This document shows positions 53,019 to 61,627 of a stretch of DNA of 64,000 bases, in pieces. Source of the stretch: CAXXOK01 sp963675365 (GTDB lineage Bacteria; Bacillota; Clostridia; Christensenellales; Aristaeellaceae); contig CAXXVA010000003.1 in NCBI GenBank assembly GCA_963675365.2, positions 186,001 through 250,000 of the forward strand. The letters are read 5' to 3'. The position numbers were made by a program, and so were the translations under genes. Within the stretch, counting starts at the first letter, position 1; every line of letters begins with the position of its first letter. The notes under the pieces are model-generated. The model searched no databases. It was not told the DNA's origin and saw only the letters and a program-made list of their open reading frames with translations.

Positions 53019-54247
53019 CGGGGACCAATATCATGATCAGCGGCCCGGAGGAATGCTGCGGCTGTGGTGTGTGTTATGACGCGTGTTCAAGAAACGCCAT
53101 CACGTTTACCATGGATCGCGAAGGCTTTCGGATGCCGAAGGTCGACACCGGCGGCGGCTGTGTGCTTTGCGGGCAATGCGTGTCCGTATGCCCGATGCTT
53201 AGCGCAAACGGGACGCCTTTGGCACAGTATATGCACAAAGGCGGGAACCCGCACGCATATGCCGCGTATTCGCGGCATGAAACGGACAGGGATACCAGTG
53301 CGTCGGGCGGCGTGTTTCCGGTCTTGGCGCGGGTAACGCTCGACGCCGGCGGCATTGTATACGGAGCCGCGTTCAATGATCAATGGGATGTTGTGCATAT
53401 TCCGGCGGAAGATGAACATCAGCTCAAACGATTGCTGTCGTCAAAATACGCGCAAAGCGATGCTTCGGGTATCTATTGCCATGTGCGGGAATCCGTTATG
53501 TCCGGAAGACAGGTGTTGTTTTCCGGTACGCCCTGCCAGGCGTATGCGCTGAAAAACTATCTGAAAAGGGATTATGATAACCTGCTTTGCGTCGATTTAT
53601 TCTGCCATGGCGTGGCATCGCCGGGATTATTCAGGCGCTATTTGGAGGAAACGACCCAAGGAAGGGGAGAGATTCAAAGCATCTCGTTCCGCGATAAAAC
53701 CTTGAACTGGGAACAGTATGCCATGTGTATCCAATGTAAAAATACCGACTATTGGAAACCCTATCGAAAAGACGCTTACCTGCGGTCGTTCATCGACAGG
53801 GTTTCGCTGCGCAAGGCCTGCTATACCTGTAGGGCTAAAGGCTTTCCAAGAAAAAGCGATATTACGCTTGGCGATTTCTGGATGGTTTCCAGAATGAGAC
53901 CCTATACGAATGATCACCGCGGACTCTCTCTCGTGCTCCTGCATACGATGAAAGGGGTTGTGCATTATCAAATGGCTGTACCGCAGCTGCACTCGGAGCT
54001 TGTGATGAGCCACGATTTAATTGAGCACTATGCGATGTCCGGCAAACCTGTGCATAGACCCGAGCAAAGAGAACGCTTTTTTGATCTGGTTGCGGCCGGA
54101 AGCATTGCCCAGGCAACAGAGAGCTGCTGTAAACGCAGCCTGCGTTGCCGATTGATGCAGACTTTGCGGAAAGCCGCGATGAAACTGCATGTATATGAAC
54201 GATTGCGCAATATAAAGAAAAGACTGTTACAATATGAAACAAAATGA
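53015..54247 (+). CDS. FrhB/FdhB-like iron-sulfur oxidoreductase, copy 2
   Basis: A 410-residue paralog of the protein at 48420. N-terminal ferredoxin motifs CCGCGVCYDAC and CVLCGQCVSVCP can hold two [4Fe-4S] clusters; the FrhB-like domain has SASGGVFPVLAR, LFSGTPCQAYAL, CHGVASPGLF and DITLGDFWM, plus the two-cysteine segment CYTCRAKG in the middle. The reaction is unknown; electron transfer to a flavin and reduction or oxidation of a glycan-related substrate would fit. Start ATG overlaps the pyruvyltransferase stop; an internal ATG at residue 7 is possible. The basic C-terminal tail may contact the membrane. Confidence 0.9.
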   Translation: MTGTNIMISGPEECCGCGVCYDACSRNAITFTMDREGFRMPKVDTGGGCVLCGQCVSVCPMLSANGTPLAQYMHKGGNPHAYAAYSRHETDRDTSASGGVFPVLARVTLDAGGIVYGAAFNDQWDVVHIPAEDEHQLKRLLSSKYAQSDASGIYCHVRESVMSGRQVLFSGTPCQAYALKNYLKRDYDNLLCVDLFCHGVASPGLFRRYLEETTQGRGEIQSISFRDKTLNWEQYAMCIQCKNTDYWKPYRKDAYLRSFIDRVSLRKACYTCRAKGFPRKSDITLGDFWMVSRMRPYTNDHRGLSLVLLHTMKGVVHYQMAVPQLHSELVMSHDLIEHYAMSGKPVHRPEQRERFFDLVAAGSIAQATESCCKRSLRCRLMQTLRKAAMKLHVYERLRNIKKRLLQYETK

Positions 54248-55625
54248 ATCGGTCAAGGCGAGCGGGCTGTACTTGGTCGGTAATATGACCAGCAAAGCGA
54301 TGGCTTTTCTGACGATTCCCATCTTCACCCGCTTGCTGACCACCACGGAATACGGCATCGTCAACACGTATTTGGCCTGGGTGCAAATTGCCACGATTGT
54401 GACCGAACTGTCGCTGCATAATTCATTTCGGAAAGCATACGCCGACTATCATCTGGATTTTGACGCGTACTGCGCTTCGGCACTCCGTTTGGGCGGACTG
54501 CTGTTCATCAATTCTCTTGTGCTGGCAACGGTCGCGATCCTGCTGCTGCCCCAGCTCAAGCCGATGGCATGGATGATCTACTGCTGTCTGCTGCACGCGT
54601 TCGGCGTGTTTTGCGTTACGAGTATGTCCACGCAGTATATGATGCAGTTCCAGTATCGCAAACGCGCCATCTATATGATCGTGCCCAATGTAGCCTGCGT
54701 TTTGCTTTCGGTTCTTGTTCTGCTCATGATGACGTCGCAGCGGTATGTTGGAAGAATTCTGGTGTATGTCTTTGTGTATGGTTTGTTTGCGGTCATCAGC
54801 TATGCGTCTGTTGCAAAACATAAAACGAACCGTGATTATTGGCGCTATGCGCTAAAGTATTCTCTGCCGCTGGTATTTCACGGGCTGTCGCTTGTGGTCT
54901 TGTCAAGCTCTGACCGAATCATGATTACATCGCTGTACAGCGCGTCGGAATCCGGTATCTATAGTCTGGTTTACAATCTGGGCATGCTGACGATCGCCGT
55001 GATGGCGTCTCTGAGCGGACTGTGGGTGCCTTGGTTCACCAAACGGCTGAAAGAGGGAAAAGTTACGGAGATCAACAATAAAGCGGTTTATATGGTGGAG
55101 AACATGACGGTCGTCGCCGCGCTGTTCATGCTGGTTTCGCCGGAAATCATCAAGCTGGTTTCTACAAGCGAATACTGGCCGGGCACGAGCATCATCATAC
55201 CGATTATTCTGGCCGCTTATATCATGTCTCTGTACAGCCTGGCGGTGAATGTGGAGTATCAATATGGCGCGACCAAACAGATCGCGCTGAATTCCTGTTT
55301 TGCCGCGGCACTGAATCTCGGCCTCAACGCGCTGTTTATTCCAAAGTACGGCGCGGCCGCGGCGGCCTACACCACGGTTGCGGCCTACGCGGTATCCTTT
55401 TTGGTTCATACATACTTTGCAAAAAAACTATGCCCCGGTATTTTTCCGGTTCAAAAGTATGTTCTGTATATAACCGGCATGCTCTTGCTGTCGGTACTGT
55501 GCGTGTTTGGGCTGGATTACGGCATCGTCCGCTGGACGGCTGCGATCGTTTGCCTCATTGGATACGCTTATTTGATGTATGCCAAAAAACGGTTTATCGC
55601 ATTGCAAATCAAATCGGCGGAATAA
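54234..55625 (+). CDS. Polysaccharide flippase (Wzx-like)
   Basis: A 463-residue polytopic membrane protein of the MATE/MOP family with about twelve to fourteen hydrophobic segments. It opens ASGLYLVGNMTSKAMAFLTIPIFTRLLTTTEYGIVN, the usual Wzx start, and ISSSDRIMITSLYSASE-like residues lie in helix 7. It would flip the undecaprenyl-linked repeat unit across the membrane for polymerisation by the protein at 50705. It overlaps the preceding FrhB-like gene by 14 bases; no strong ribosome binding site is visible, so it may depend on translational coupling. Confidence 0.94.
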   Translation: MKQNESVKASGLYLVGNMTSKAMAFLTIPIFTRLLTTTEYGIVNTYLAWVQIATIVTELSLHNSFRKAYADYHLDFDAYCASALRLGGLLFINSLVLATVAILLLPQLKPMAWMIYCCLLHAFGVFCVTSMSTQYMMQFQYRKRAIYMIVPNVACVLLSVLVLLMMTSQRYVGRILVYVFVYGLFAVISYASVAKHKTNRDYWRYALKYSLPLVFHGLSLVVLSSSDRIMITSLYSASESGIYSLVYNLGMLTIAVMASLSGLWVPWFTKRLKEGKVTEINNKAVYMVENMTVVAALFMLVSPEIIKLVSTSEYWPGTSIIIPIILAAYIMSLYSLAVNVEYQYGATKQIALNSCFAAALNLGLNALFIPKYGAAAAAYTTVAAYAVSFLVHTYFAKKLCPGIFPVQKYVLYITGMLLLSVLCVFGLDYGIVRWTAAIVCLIGYAYLMYAKKRFIALQIKSAE

Positions 55626-55689
55626 GGGCGGGCGAAGCAAACGGCGTAGGCCTGTGATTCCGCTTGACTGAACCAACGAAAGGCGAGAC

Positions 55690-56139
55690 GTGAGAAAGCA
55701 TCATGGAGCACGCAAATGGTTATTATGGGCGCTGGCCATTCTTTGGCTTTTCATCATCGTTTGGCTTTCCTCGGAAAATGGGGAGACGTCAGCGAAAACC
55801 AGTATGCGGCTGTCGGCGTTCCTTGCCGGGCTGTTCAAGCTGCCGGAGCAGGATCTTGCGCACCTGGACCGGGATTTGCGTATCGCGGCGCATTTTATCG
55901 GTTTCTTGATCATGGGCGCGCTCTGCTTCAGCGCAGTTCGATGTACATGGATAAAGTCAAAAAAGACATTCGTGTGGACGTTGATCGTATGCTGCGGAAT
56001 TGCCGTTGTAGACGAAGCGAAAAAGATCCTGATCACAGGCAGGCATTTCAGCCTGGTTGAGACGGTAATCAACCTCGCGGGCGTGGGCTACGGCGTGTGG
56101 CTTATGACGTCTGTCTTTCGGCGCGTTGAAAAAGAGTAG
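55690..56139 (+). CDS. VanZ-family membrane protein
   Basis: A 149-residue membrane protein with about four hydrophobic segments. It starts at GTG with AAAGG upstream. The opening WLLWALAILWLFIIVWLSSENG and the HFIGFLIMGALCF segment, in which the conserved histidine sits next to a membrane helix, and VVDEAKKILITGRHFSL are typical of VanZ. VanZ confers low-level teicoplanin resistance in enterococci, but such proteins are common in surface-polymer clusters with no proven role. It ends 61 bases before the preferred start of the LCP gene. Confidence 0.9.
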   Translation: MRKHHGARKWLLWALAILWLFIIVWLSSENGETSAKTSMRLSAFLAGLFKLPEQDLAHLDRDLRIAAHFIGFLIMGALCFSAVRCTWIKSKKTFVWTLIVCCGIAVVDEAKKILITGRHFSLVETVINLAGVGYGVWLMTSVFRRVEKE

Positions 56140-56200
56140 AAAGTCTCTGGCCAAGATTCGGCAAAGTCGGAAAAATGCAAGAAAGAGAGGAAATGTGCAT

Positions 56201-57214
56201 GTGAGCATCAACCGGAACAAACCGGACCGACGGATGATCAGACGCAGAAACGCGCTGCTGCCGATACTGCTTGCTGCTGCCTGCGCATTGATCATAGGCG
56301 CTTATCTGGAAACCAAGCATCAACAGCAGGAGCGGGGAGTGATTCAGGAAGATATCGGCGTTTTGGAACGGATACAATTCGGCGGGACCTCATATATACG
56401 CAAGTCGGCCGTGACAACGATATTGCTGCTGGGCGTGGACAGAAACGCAGAGGATCTTCAGTACTCCGCCAGGCAAGGCGGTCAGGCGGACTTTATCCTG
56501 CTGTATGTCGTCAGCCATTACGATAAAACGGTATCCTGTCTCCAGATCGACCGGGATATGATGACGGACGTGCAGATCTCAGGTGTGTTTGGCAACCCGC
56601 TGGGGACGAAAACCATGCAGATCTGTTTATCGCACGGGTACGGAACAACGCAGCAGGAATGCAACCAAAACACGATCGACGCAATAGAACAATGGCTTGG
56701 CGAAACCTGCATTGATTACTGCGTGTCCATGGATATGGCCGGCATCGGTGTTCTGAACACGGCCCTTGGCGGCGTGACGGTAACGCTTGAGGACGACTTC
56801 TCGGCATTTGATCCCGTGATGACACAGGGAACGACCCTGAAGCTTTCCGCTTCACAGGCGGAAATTTTTACGCGGTATCGGATTGAGGTCGGCGACGGCA
56901 GCAACTTAGGCCGTATGCAAAGGCAGAGAACGTATTTTACCCTTGCTGAGGACAGGATCAAAACGGAATCCGCCGAGAACCCGAACTTCATCGGGGACAT
57001 ACTGGACGCGCTCTCCGATCACGTATACGGCAATCTGTCAAAGGCACAATTCATCGCCGAGTGGAACCGGGCATACAATTATACGGTTTTCCCGACAGCG
57101 ACGATTGCGGGGACGCATACCGTCGGCGAGGAGGGCTTTATGGAATTTTATGCGGATGAAGAGGCGCGGATGCAATGGTTTGTTGAGGTTTTTTACAGGC
57201 CTTTGACAATATAG
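56201..57214 (+). CDS. LytR-CpsA-Psr (LCP) family protein
   Basis: About 337 residues: short basic N-terminus (RRMIRRRNALLPILLAAACALIIG as the membrane anchor), then the extracellular LCP domain. VTTILLLGVDRN and ILLYVVSHYDKTVSCLQIDRDMM are family motifs, and RYRIEVGDGSNLGRMQRQR carries the conserved arginines. LCP enzymes transfer undecaprenyl-linked polymers to peptidoglycan, so this one likely attaches the product of this operon to the cell wall. GTG at 56201 is favoured (GAGAGG about 10 nt upstream); GTG 56195 and an upstream TTG 56126 are alternatives. Confidence 0.92.
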   Translation: MSINRNKPDRRMIRRRNALLPILLAAACALIIGAYLETKHQQQERGVIQEDIGVLERIQFGGTSYIRKSAVTTILLLGVDRNAEDLQYSARQGGQADFILLYVVSHYDKTVSCLQIDRDMMTDVQISGVFGNPLGTKTMQICLSHGYGTTQQECNQNTIDAIEQWLGETCIDYCVSMDMAGIGVLNTALGGVTVTLEDDFSAFDPVMTQGTTLKLSASQAEIFTRYRIEVGDGSNLGRMQRQRTYFTLAEDRIKTESAENPNFIGDILDALSDHVYGNLSKAQFIAEWNRAYNYTVFPTATIAGTHTVGEEGFMEFYADEEARMQWFVEVFYRPLTI

Positions 57215-57268
57215 ATATAACGAGTACTGGAACGAAAAGCATTGGATAGACGGAAAGGAGAATGGTTC

Positions 57269-57859
57269 ATGAAAAAGCTAACGGCGATATTCCTTTGTAT
57301 AGGTATACTCTTCATCGTTTCTGCGGCTGGCGCCGCGGTACCCAGTATTTCTACCTTCGATTCTACGCAAGTCGTATCCATCACCTCGTCGGCAGACGAA
57401 ATCAACGACACGAATTTTGCCATCTTTCCTGTGGAGCCTAAAGATCCCATGAAAGAAGAAATCAAAAAAATGTACGATTTCGTTACCGCGGAAACCCCTC
57501 TGAAAGCACTGGCTGGCTACTTTACACAGGAAGACCAAGATAAAATAGCGGAGAAAATCCCGGAATCCTTAACCCCGGATATGCTGGATGCCAACGAAAT
57601 CACACCGCTGGCGATCGTCAATTATGATGTTGTATACGAGGACGTGTACGTGGAGTTTTCCTTTGCGACAAAGTATGAAGCGGGCAAGGCCGTGGTCGGG
57701 TTTCTGGGCCTGATGGATTCGCAGGGAAACATCCAATGGGTGGCGCTGAACGCAACCGTTGCAGACGGCGGCGGCGTTATCTGTGAGTTCACCGAAGAAA
57801 TATGTCTGCAAATGGAGAAGGCTGTGGAAATGGTCCTGATTATCTTCAGTGAGCAATAA
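57269..57859 (+). CDS. Small secreted protein of unknown function
   Basis: A 196-residue protein with a signal peptide (MKKLTAIFLCIGILFIVSAAG, then AAVPS) and a mature part of about 170 residues rich in acidic and hydrophobic residues. It has no membrane segment after the signal and only two cysteines, Cys9 in the signal and one late in the chain. The middle (NYDVVYEDVYVEF, then GFLGLMDSQGN) suggests beta strands. I do not recognise the family. Between LCP and chain-length genes in a surface-polymer operon, a cell-surface or regulatory role is possible. The ATG has GGAAAGGAG 8 nt upstream. Confidence 0.85.
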   Translation: MKKLTAIFLCIGILFIVSAAGAAVPSISTFDSTQVVSITSSADEINDTNFAIFPVEPKDPMKEEIKKMYDFVTAETPLKALAGYFTQEDQDKIAEKIPESLTPDMLDANEITPLAIVNYDVVYEDVYVEFSFATKYEAGKAVVGFLGLMDSQGNIQWVALNATVADGGGVICEFTEEICLQMEKAVEMVLIIFSEQ

Positions 57860-57964
57860 AACGCGGCGAACATGCCCATACAACGTAATATAGTGCGTTC
57901 GCCAGGGCAAACCGAAGCCGGACAGACTGTTCCTGAGGGATGAATTGGAGGTTGATGAGTTAAT

Positions 57965-58768
57965 ATGGAGCGTTCGTCTCGAACCCCCAGAACCGGGAAG
58001 CGGGTACACACGATGCCCAAGGGAGAGGCCGGAACAAGCAAAGAAATTGATATTGTGAAAATGTTTTATCGCCTGGTGGAGAATTGGAAGTATATTGTCG
58101 CGACGTCGATTCTGGGCGCGGTAATCATGGGCGTATTTACGTTTTTCTTTATCACGCCCCAATACATGGCAACCTCCAAACTGTATGTGCTCAATGCAAA
58201 CGATGCGGCGATCAATCTGTCTGATTTTCAGGTTGGCACCTATCTGACGTCCGATTACCAGGAAGTGTTTCACAATTGGATTGTGCATGAACGCGTGATA
58301 CAGGCATTGGATCTGCCCTACAGCTACAGCAAGCTTGCCAGTATGCTGACGGTCACCAATCCGACCAACACCCGTATTCTGTATATTACCATCCGGTCGC
58401 CTTTTCCCAAGGAGGCCAAGGAGATTGCCGATACCTATTCAAAAGTCGCCCAGGAGTTTATTGCGTCTACGATGGATACAAAGGAGCCAAGTTTCTTTGA
58501 AGAAGCGCTGCTGCCGACAACGCCTGTATATCCAAGCAAAACCAGGAATATTGGGATTGGGTTTTTGGCGGGACTGTTGCTATCGGCGGGGATTGTTTGC
58601 GTCGTGTTCATTTCGGGCGACAGAATCCGTACCAGTGAAGATATTGAATACTCCGTTGGGCTGACGACGTTGGGAAGTATATCGTTGCAAAGTCGCAATG
58701 GTCCACCGATCAAGCAGGAACCAAAGCGGCACGGCAATAAGCGAAAGAAGGCGTCAAAGAAAGTATGA
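57965..58768 (+). CDS. Chain-length regulator/kinase adaptor (Wzz-like, YveK type)
   Basis: A 267-residue membrane protein. After a charged N-terminus it has a transmembrane helix at about 45-66 (YIVATSILGAVIMGVFTFFF), an extracytoplasmic Wzz domain (ATSKLYVLN, SYSKLASMLTVTNPTNTRI, SPFPKEAKEIADTYSKV), a second helix at about 200-220 (IGIGFLAGLLLSAGIVCV) and a basic C-terminal tail. In Gram-positives this protein activates the separate tyrosine kinase, here the next gene, which it overlaps by 4 bases. The start at ATG 57965 is 12 nt from GGAGGT, rather far; an internal ATG at 58013 is the alternative. Confidence 0.92.
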   Translation: MERSSRTPRTGKRVHTMPKGEAGTSKEIDIVKMFYRLVENWKYIVATSILGAVIMGVFTFFFITPQYMATSKLYVLNANDAAINLSDFQVGTYLTSDYQEVFHNWIVHERVIQALDLPYSYSKLASMLTVTNPTNTRILYITIRSPFPKEAKEIADTYSKVAQEFIASTMDTKEPSFFEEALLPTTPVYPSKTRNIGIGFLAGLLLSAGIVCVVFISGDRIRTSEDIEYSVGLTTLGSISLQSRNGPPIKQEPKRHGNKRKKASKKV

Positions 58769-59445
58769 GAGCAGCGAAGATCGGAAAGTATGAGACGCTG
58801 GATTTTTTCGGAAGCGAAGCGTTAAACGCCATTTCCAGCAATATATTGTTTGCCGGCCGGGGGGTTCAAAAAATCCTGATTACCAGTTGCAACGCCAGAG
58901 AGGGAAAAAGCTACATTGCCCAGCACCTTTTATGGACGTTTGCAAAGCGCGGCAAACAGACCATTTTAATCGACGCGGATTTGCGGCGATCCAATCTCAT
59001 CAGCGAGGTGGGGTTTCAGGCGGATGATAAAATCTTGGGTCTGGCACATTATCTGACAGGGCAATGCGATGCCGAACAAGCGGTTTACCAAACGAATATT
59101 CCCTTTGCCTCTATTATGCCGATTGGCCGTATTTTGAAAAACCCGATTCCCATTCTGGCGCTGCCGGAGTTTACCCAGATGCTGGATACGCTGGCAACGA
59201 CATTTGACGTCATTCTGATCGACACCCCTCCGCTTGGCGCGGTGATTGACGCCGCGGAAATCGCACGCAGTTGCGACGGCGCAGTCATTGTCGCGGAGTA
59301 TGATAAAACGCGCCGCAGAGACTTGATCAGAGCCCGCGCCCTTATTGATCAAACCGAGTGTCCAATACTCGGCTGCGTGATTAACAAATTGAAAATGGAC
59401 ACCTTTGACGCCAGACGGTACTACCAATACTCGGAATATTATTAA
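58765..59445 (+). CDS. Bacterial tyrosine kinase (CpsD/YwqD-like)
   Basis: A 226-residue cytoplasmic kinase. Walker A is NAREGKSYIAQHLL (the usual form is PGEGKST), Walker A' is ILIDADLRR and Walker B is VILIDTPPLG. The C-terminus ends in a tyrosine cluster, RRYYQYSEYY with five tyrosines, the site of cross-phosphorylation in the family. With the Wzz-like partner it should regulate chain length and export of the polymer. It is the last gene of the operon and is followed by a strong terminator. Confidence 0.94.
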   Translation: MRAAKIGKYETLDFFGSEALNAISSNILFAGRGVQKILITSCNAREGKSYIAQHLLWTFAKRGKQTILIDADLRRSNLISEVGFQADDKILGLAHYLTGQCDAEQAVYQTNIPFASIMPIGRILKNPIPILALPEFTQMLDTLATTFDVILIDTPPLGAVIDAAEIARSCDGAVIVAEYDKTRRRDLIRARALIDQTECPILGCVINKLKMDTFDARRYYQYSEYY

Positions 59446-59472
59446 GCGTACTGATCAGCCGCCGTGCACGAT

Positions 59473-59507
59473 AAAAGCCCTGAAACCGATAAGGTTTCAG
59501 GGCTTTT
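59473..59507. terminator. Bidirectional terminator ending the polysaccharide operon
   Basis: A perfect 15-bp stem, AAAAGCCCTGAAACC (59473-59487) with GGTTTCAGGGCTTTT (59493-59507), loop GATAA. The A-run and T-run at the two ends make it work from both sides, serving the polysaccharide operon (+) and the four-gene operon (-) that ends at 59576. Confidence 0.9.
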
Positions 59508-59575
59508 GTCATAATTGGGATTTGGCCAGCTATAAGGATATTTCTGTATGAACTGCTTTTCTGGATACCGAGTGC

Positions 59576-60424
59576 TTATCCGACGCTGCCGGCCACGCCG
59601 TTGGGCGAGGCACGGCCCTCCAAATCGGGGAAGCGTCTTTCCAGCGCCGCCATCGCGATCTCGACATCCTCGTGCACTTCCTGCGGCGTATGCGCGCCGA
59701 TCGTAACCATGTCGCAATCCCGCAGCGTAGCAAAGGAAAACGTAATGCCGACGTAGGGCGTAATTCTCCCGGCCGCCATGCATTTGATGGTCATCACCGG
59801 TTTTTTGGCATTTTCGATGATTTTGCGCACCGTTTCGATTTCGATCTGCATCATAAATCCGATGGGGTTATAAATTTGGACGTAGGTCTGAATATCGTAT
59901 TCGTTTTCATCCGCATACAAAATGACTTCGGGCATATGCGCCGTGACTCCGGGGATCATTCCGCATTGCCGGATCATATCCAAATAATCCGGCAGTCGGT
60001 CGATGCGGCGGGTATGCTTGCTAACCAGCTGTTCGGTGCTGACGTGGTGCAGAAGACACAGCTTACCGCCGTTTTTAGCGCATTGCCGGATGGTCGTATA
60101 TGCCGCCGCGCGGGATTCCCTGCTGTCGTGTACGTCGATGATGGGGGTATCGATCAGCGTCAGGGGTTTTCCCGTGGCCTCCTGTGCCAGCCGCAGACCC
60201 TCCAGAAATACGGCTTGCCCGTTCGAAGGGGCCATAACGGCGTCGATACCGTATTGCAAATACGCCCCGGCCACGGCGGCGACCGCTTCAGGCGTGCTGA
60301 AGCGCTCCTTGATCATGGCGTCGGCCGCGGCGCCGGTGTGGCTCCAGCCCAGCATCCAGTTGGAGCCGATCAGCATGCGGGGCAAAGATACGTTTTCAAC
60401 TTCTGTACGGGGGAACGGAGCCAT
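59576..60424 (-). CDS. Uncharacterised TIM-barrel-like protein
   Basis: A 282-residue protein without signal peptide or membrane segment. It shows alternating strand/helix segments (DAVMAPSNGQAVFLEGL, LTLIDTPIIDVHD, GGKLCLLHH, KKPVMTIKCMAAGRI, CDMVTIGAHTPQEVHEDVEIA) that suggest a TIM barrel, with a Lys in MTIKC that could sit in a beta-strand as in aldolases. I do not recognise a named family and give no reaction. AAGGAGG lies 9 nt before the ATG. It is the last gene of a minus-strand operon that also encodes an SDR, a VOC protein and a heme-degrading-domain protein. Confidence 0.7.
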   Translation of the reverse strand: MAPFPRTEVENVSLPRMLIGSNWMLGWSHTGAAADAMIKERFSTPEAVAAVAGAYLQYGIDAVMAPSNGQAVFLEGLRLAQEATGKPLTLIDTPIIDVHDSRESRAAAYTTIRQCAKNGGKLCLLHHVSTEQLVSKHTRRIDRLPDYLDMIRQCGMIPGVTAHMPEVILYADENEYDIQTYVQIYNPIGFMMQIEIETVRKIIENAKKPVMTIKCMAAGRITPYVGITFSFATLRDCDMVTIGAHTPQEVHEDVEIAMAALERRFPDLEGRASPNGVAGSVG

Positions 60425-60441
60425 ACAGAACGCCTCCTTCG

Positions 60442-61155
60442 TTACCAGGCTAATGGCTTGCGCTTGTAATCCATATACATCACGTCGTCCGGAATCTCTT
60501 CGGGATGGAGCGCGATGGAGGACAAAGCCTCGGCGCTTTCCTCCGGCGTGATGGAAAACGTGCTCAGCCGCGCGCCTTCGCCGCCCATATCCGTTTTCAT
60601 CCAGCCCGGGTGCAGGCAGAACACGCGTACGCCGTGTTTGCGGTATTCGTTGGAAAAAACTTTGGACGCCATGTTTTCGGCCGCTTTGGACATACAGTAT
60701 CCGTATTCCGATTCACGCCCGCATTCACCGATGCTGCCCGCGTCGCTGGTGACATTCAGCACCACGCTTCCATCGTGCAGCAAGGGCGCCGTCGCCGCCA
60801 TTACGCGCAGTGCGCCCAGCGCGTTGATGTTGTACATGCGCAATGCCCGGTCAATATCGGTTTCAACCAGCGGCACGCGATCGTCCTCGGTAAAGATGCC
60901 GGCGACGTTGTATAAAATATCGACTGGCGTCTGTTCCTCAACGAATTCTTTCATGGCGTTGTTGACAGCCGCCGTATCGGAAACGTCGCAGGTTTTAATT
61001 TTCACAGACCCGGGATTTTCGCGCTGCAGCGCCTGCAGCGCGTCGGTTACTTGATACTCAAGGGCGAGTACGCGATCCTGCAATGCCACATGGAGTTTGG
61101 CAAGACAAAGCCCAAGGCCTTTCCCGCCGCCGGTGACAACAATTTGCTTATTCAT
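60442..61155 (-). CDS. SDR family oxidoreductase
   Basis: A 237-residue short-chain dehydrogenase. The NAD(P)-binding motif is TGGGKGLG, followed by NVAG, the catalytic Ser in LNVTSDAG, and the active-site YCMSK. The C-terminal part reads HPGWMKTDMGG, the usual SDR segment after the active site. The ATG at 61155 has AGGAGG 6 nt upstream and is preferred to the TTG one codon earlier. Substrate unknown; the chain overlaps the VOC gene by 8 bases, so the reactions are probably consecutive. Confidence 0.9.
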   Translation of the reverse strand: MNKQIVVTGGGKGLGLCLAKLHVALQDRVLALEYQVTDALQALQRENPGSVKIKTCDVSDTAAVNNAMKEFVEEQTPVDILYNVAGIFTEDDRVPLVETDIDRALRMYNINALGALRVMAATAPLLHDGSVVLNVTSDAGSIGECGRESEYGYCMSKAAENMASKVFSNEYRKHGVRVFCLHPGWMKTDMGGEGARLSTFSITPEESAEALSSIALHPEEIPDDVMYMDYKRKPLAW

Positions 61156-61627
61156 CAAATACCTCCTGATCTTTTTCGAGCAGTTCCAGCACGGCGCTCA
61201 TGGTATCCGTGCCGTCCAGATAGGCGTACCGGCCGTTTGGAAATTCACCGCGCTGTCTGAGGCTAAGCCCCAGGTTTTGCAGCTGGGTTACGCAGCCGTC
61301 CATATTCTTCACCGCGAAGGAGAAGTGATGAATGCCGGGGCCGTTTTGATCCAGGCATTCCTTCCAATAAGAAGGGGTTTCGTCAATTGGCTGTATCAGC
61401 TCAACCTCAACGTTCTGCATCGTAAAGCACACTTGATAGATGCGCCCGTACAGCGGCTTGCCATCGTATATCGCGGCGGTTTTATCGTAACTGTCCGATG
61501 TGGCGATGGGCTGGGACGGCAAGCCTAAAAACGTTTCCCATACCGCCTTGCTCCGCTTGATATCGTCTGTCAGGATACCAATTTGCACAACGGTGGATTT
61601 ACGGATTTTCGCTTCCAAGGTGTTCAT
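61148..61627 (-). CDS. VOC family protein (glyoxalase/epimerase-like)
   Basis: A 159-residue vicinal-oxygen-chelate protein with two beta-alpha-beta-beta-beta halves: VVQIGILTDDIKRSKAVWETFLG at the start, VEVELIQPIDE, then GIHHFSFAVKNMDG with a metal-site histidine, and the end VLELLEKDQE. Members act as glyoxalases, dioxygenases or methylmalonyl-CoA epimerases through a metal. Here the histidine and glutamate positions match the epimerase-like branch, but no substrate can be given. AAGGAGGAG is only 2 nt from the ATG; a TTG at codon 4 is an alternative. It overlaps the upstream gene by 29 bases. Confidence 0.88.
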   Translation of the reverse strand: MNTLEAKIRKSTVVQIGILTDDIKRSKAVWETFLGLPSQPIATSDSYDKTAAIYDGKPLYGRIYQVCFTMQNVEVELIQPIDETPSYWKECLDQNGPGIHHFSFAVKNMDGCVTQLQNLGLSLRQRGEFPNGRYAYLDGTDTMSAVLELLEKDQEVFDE

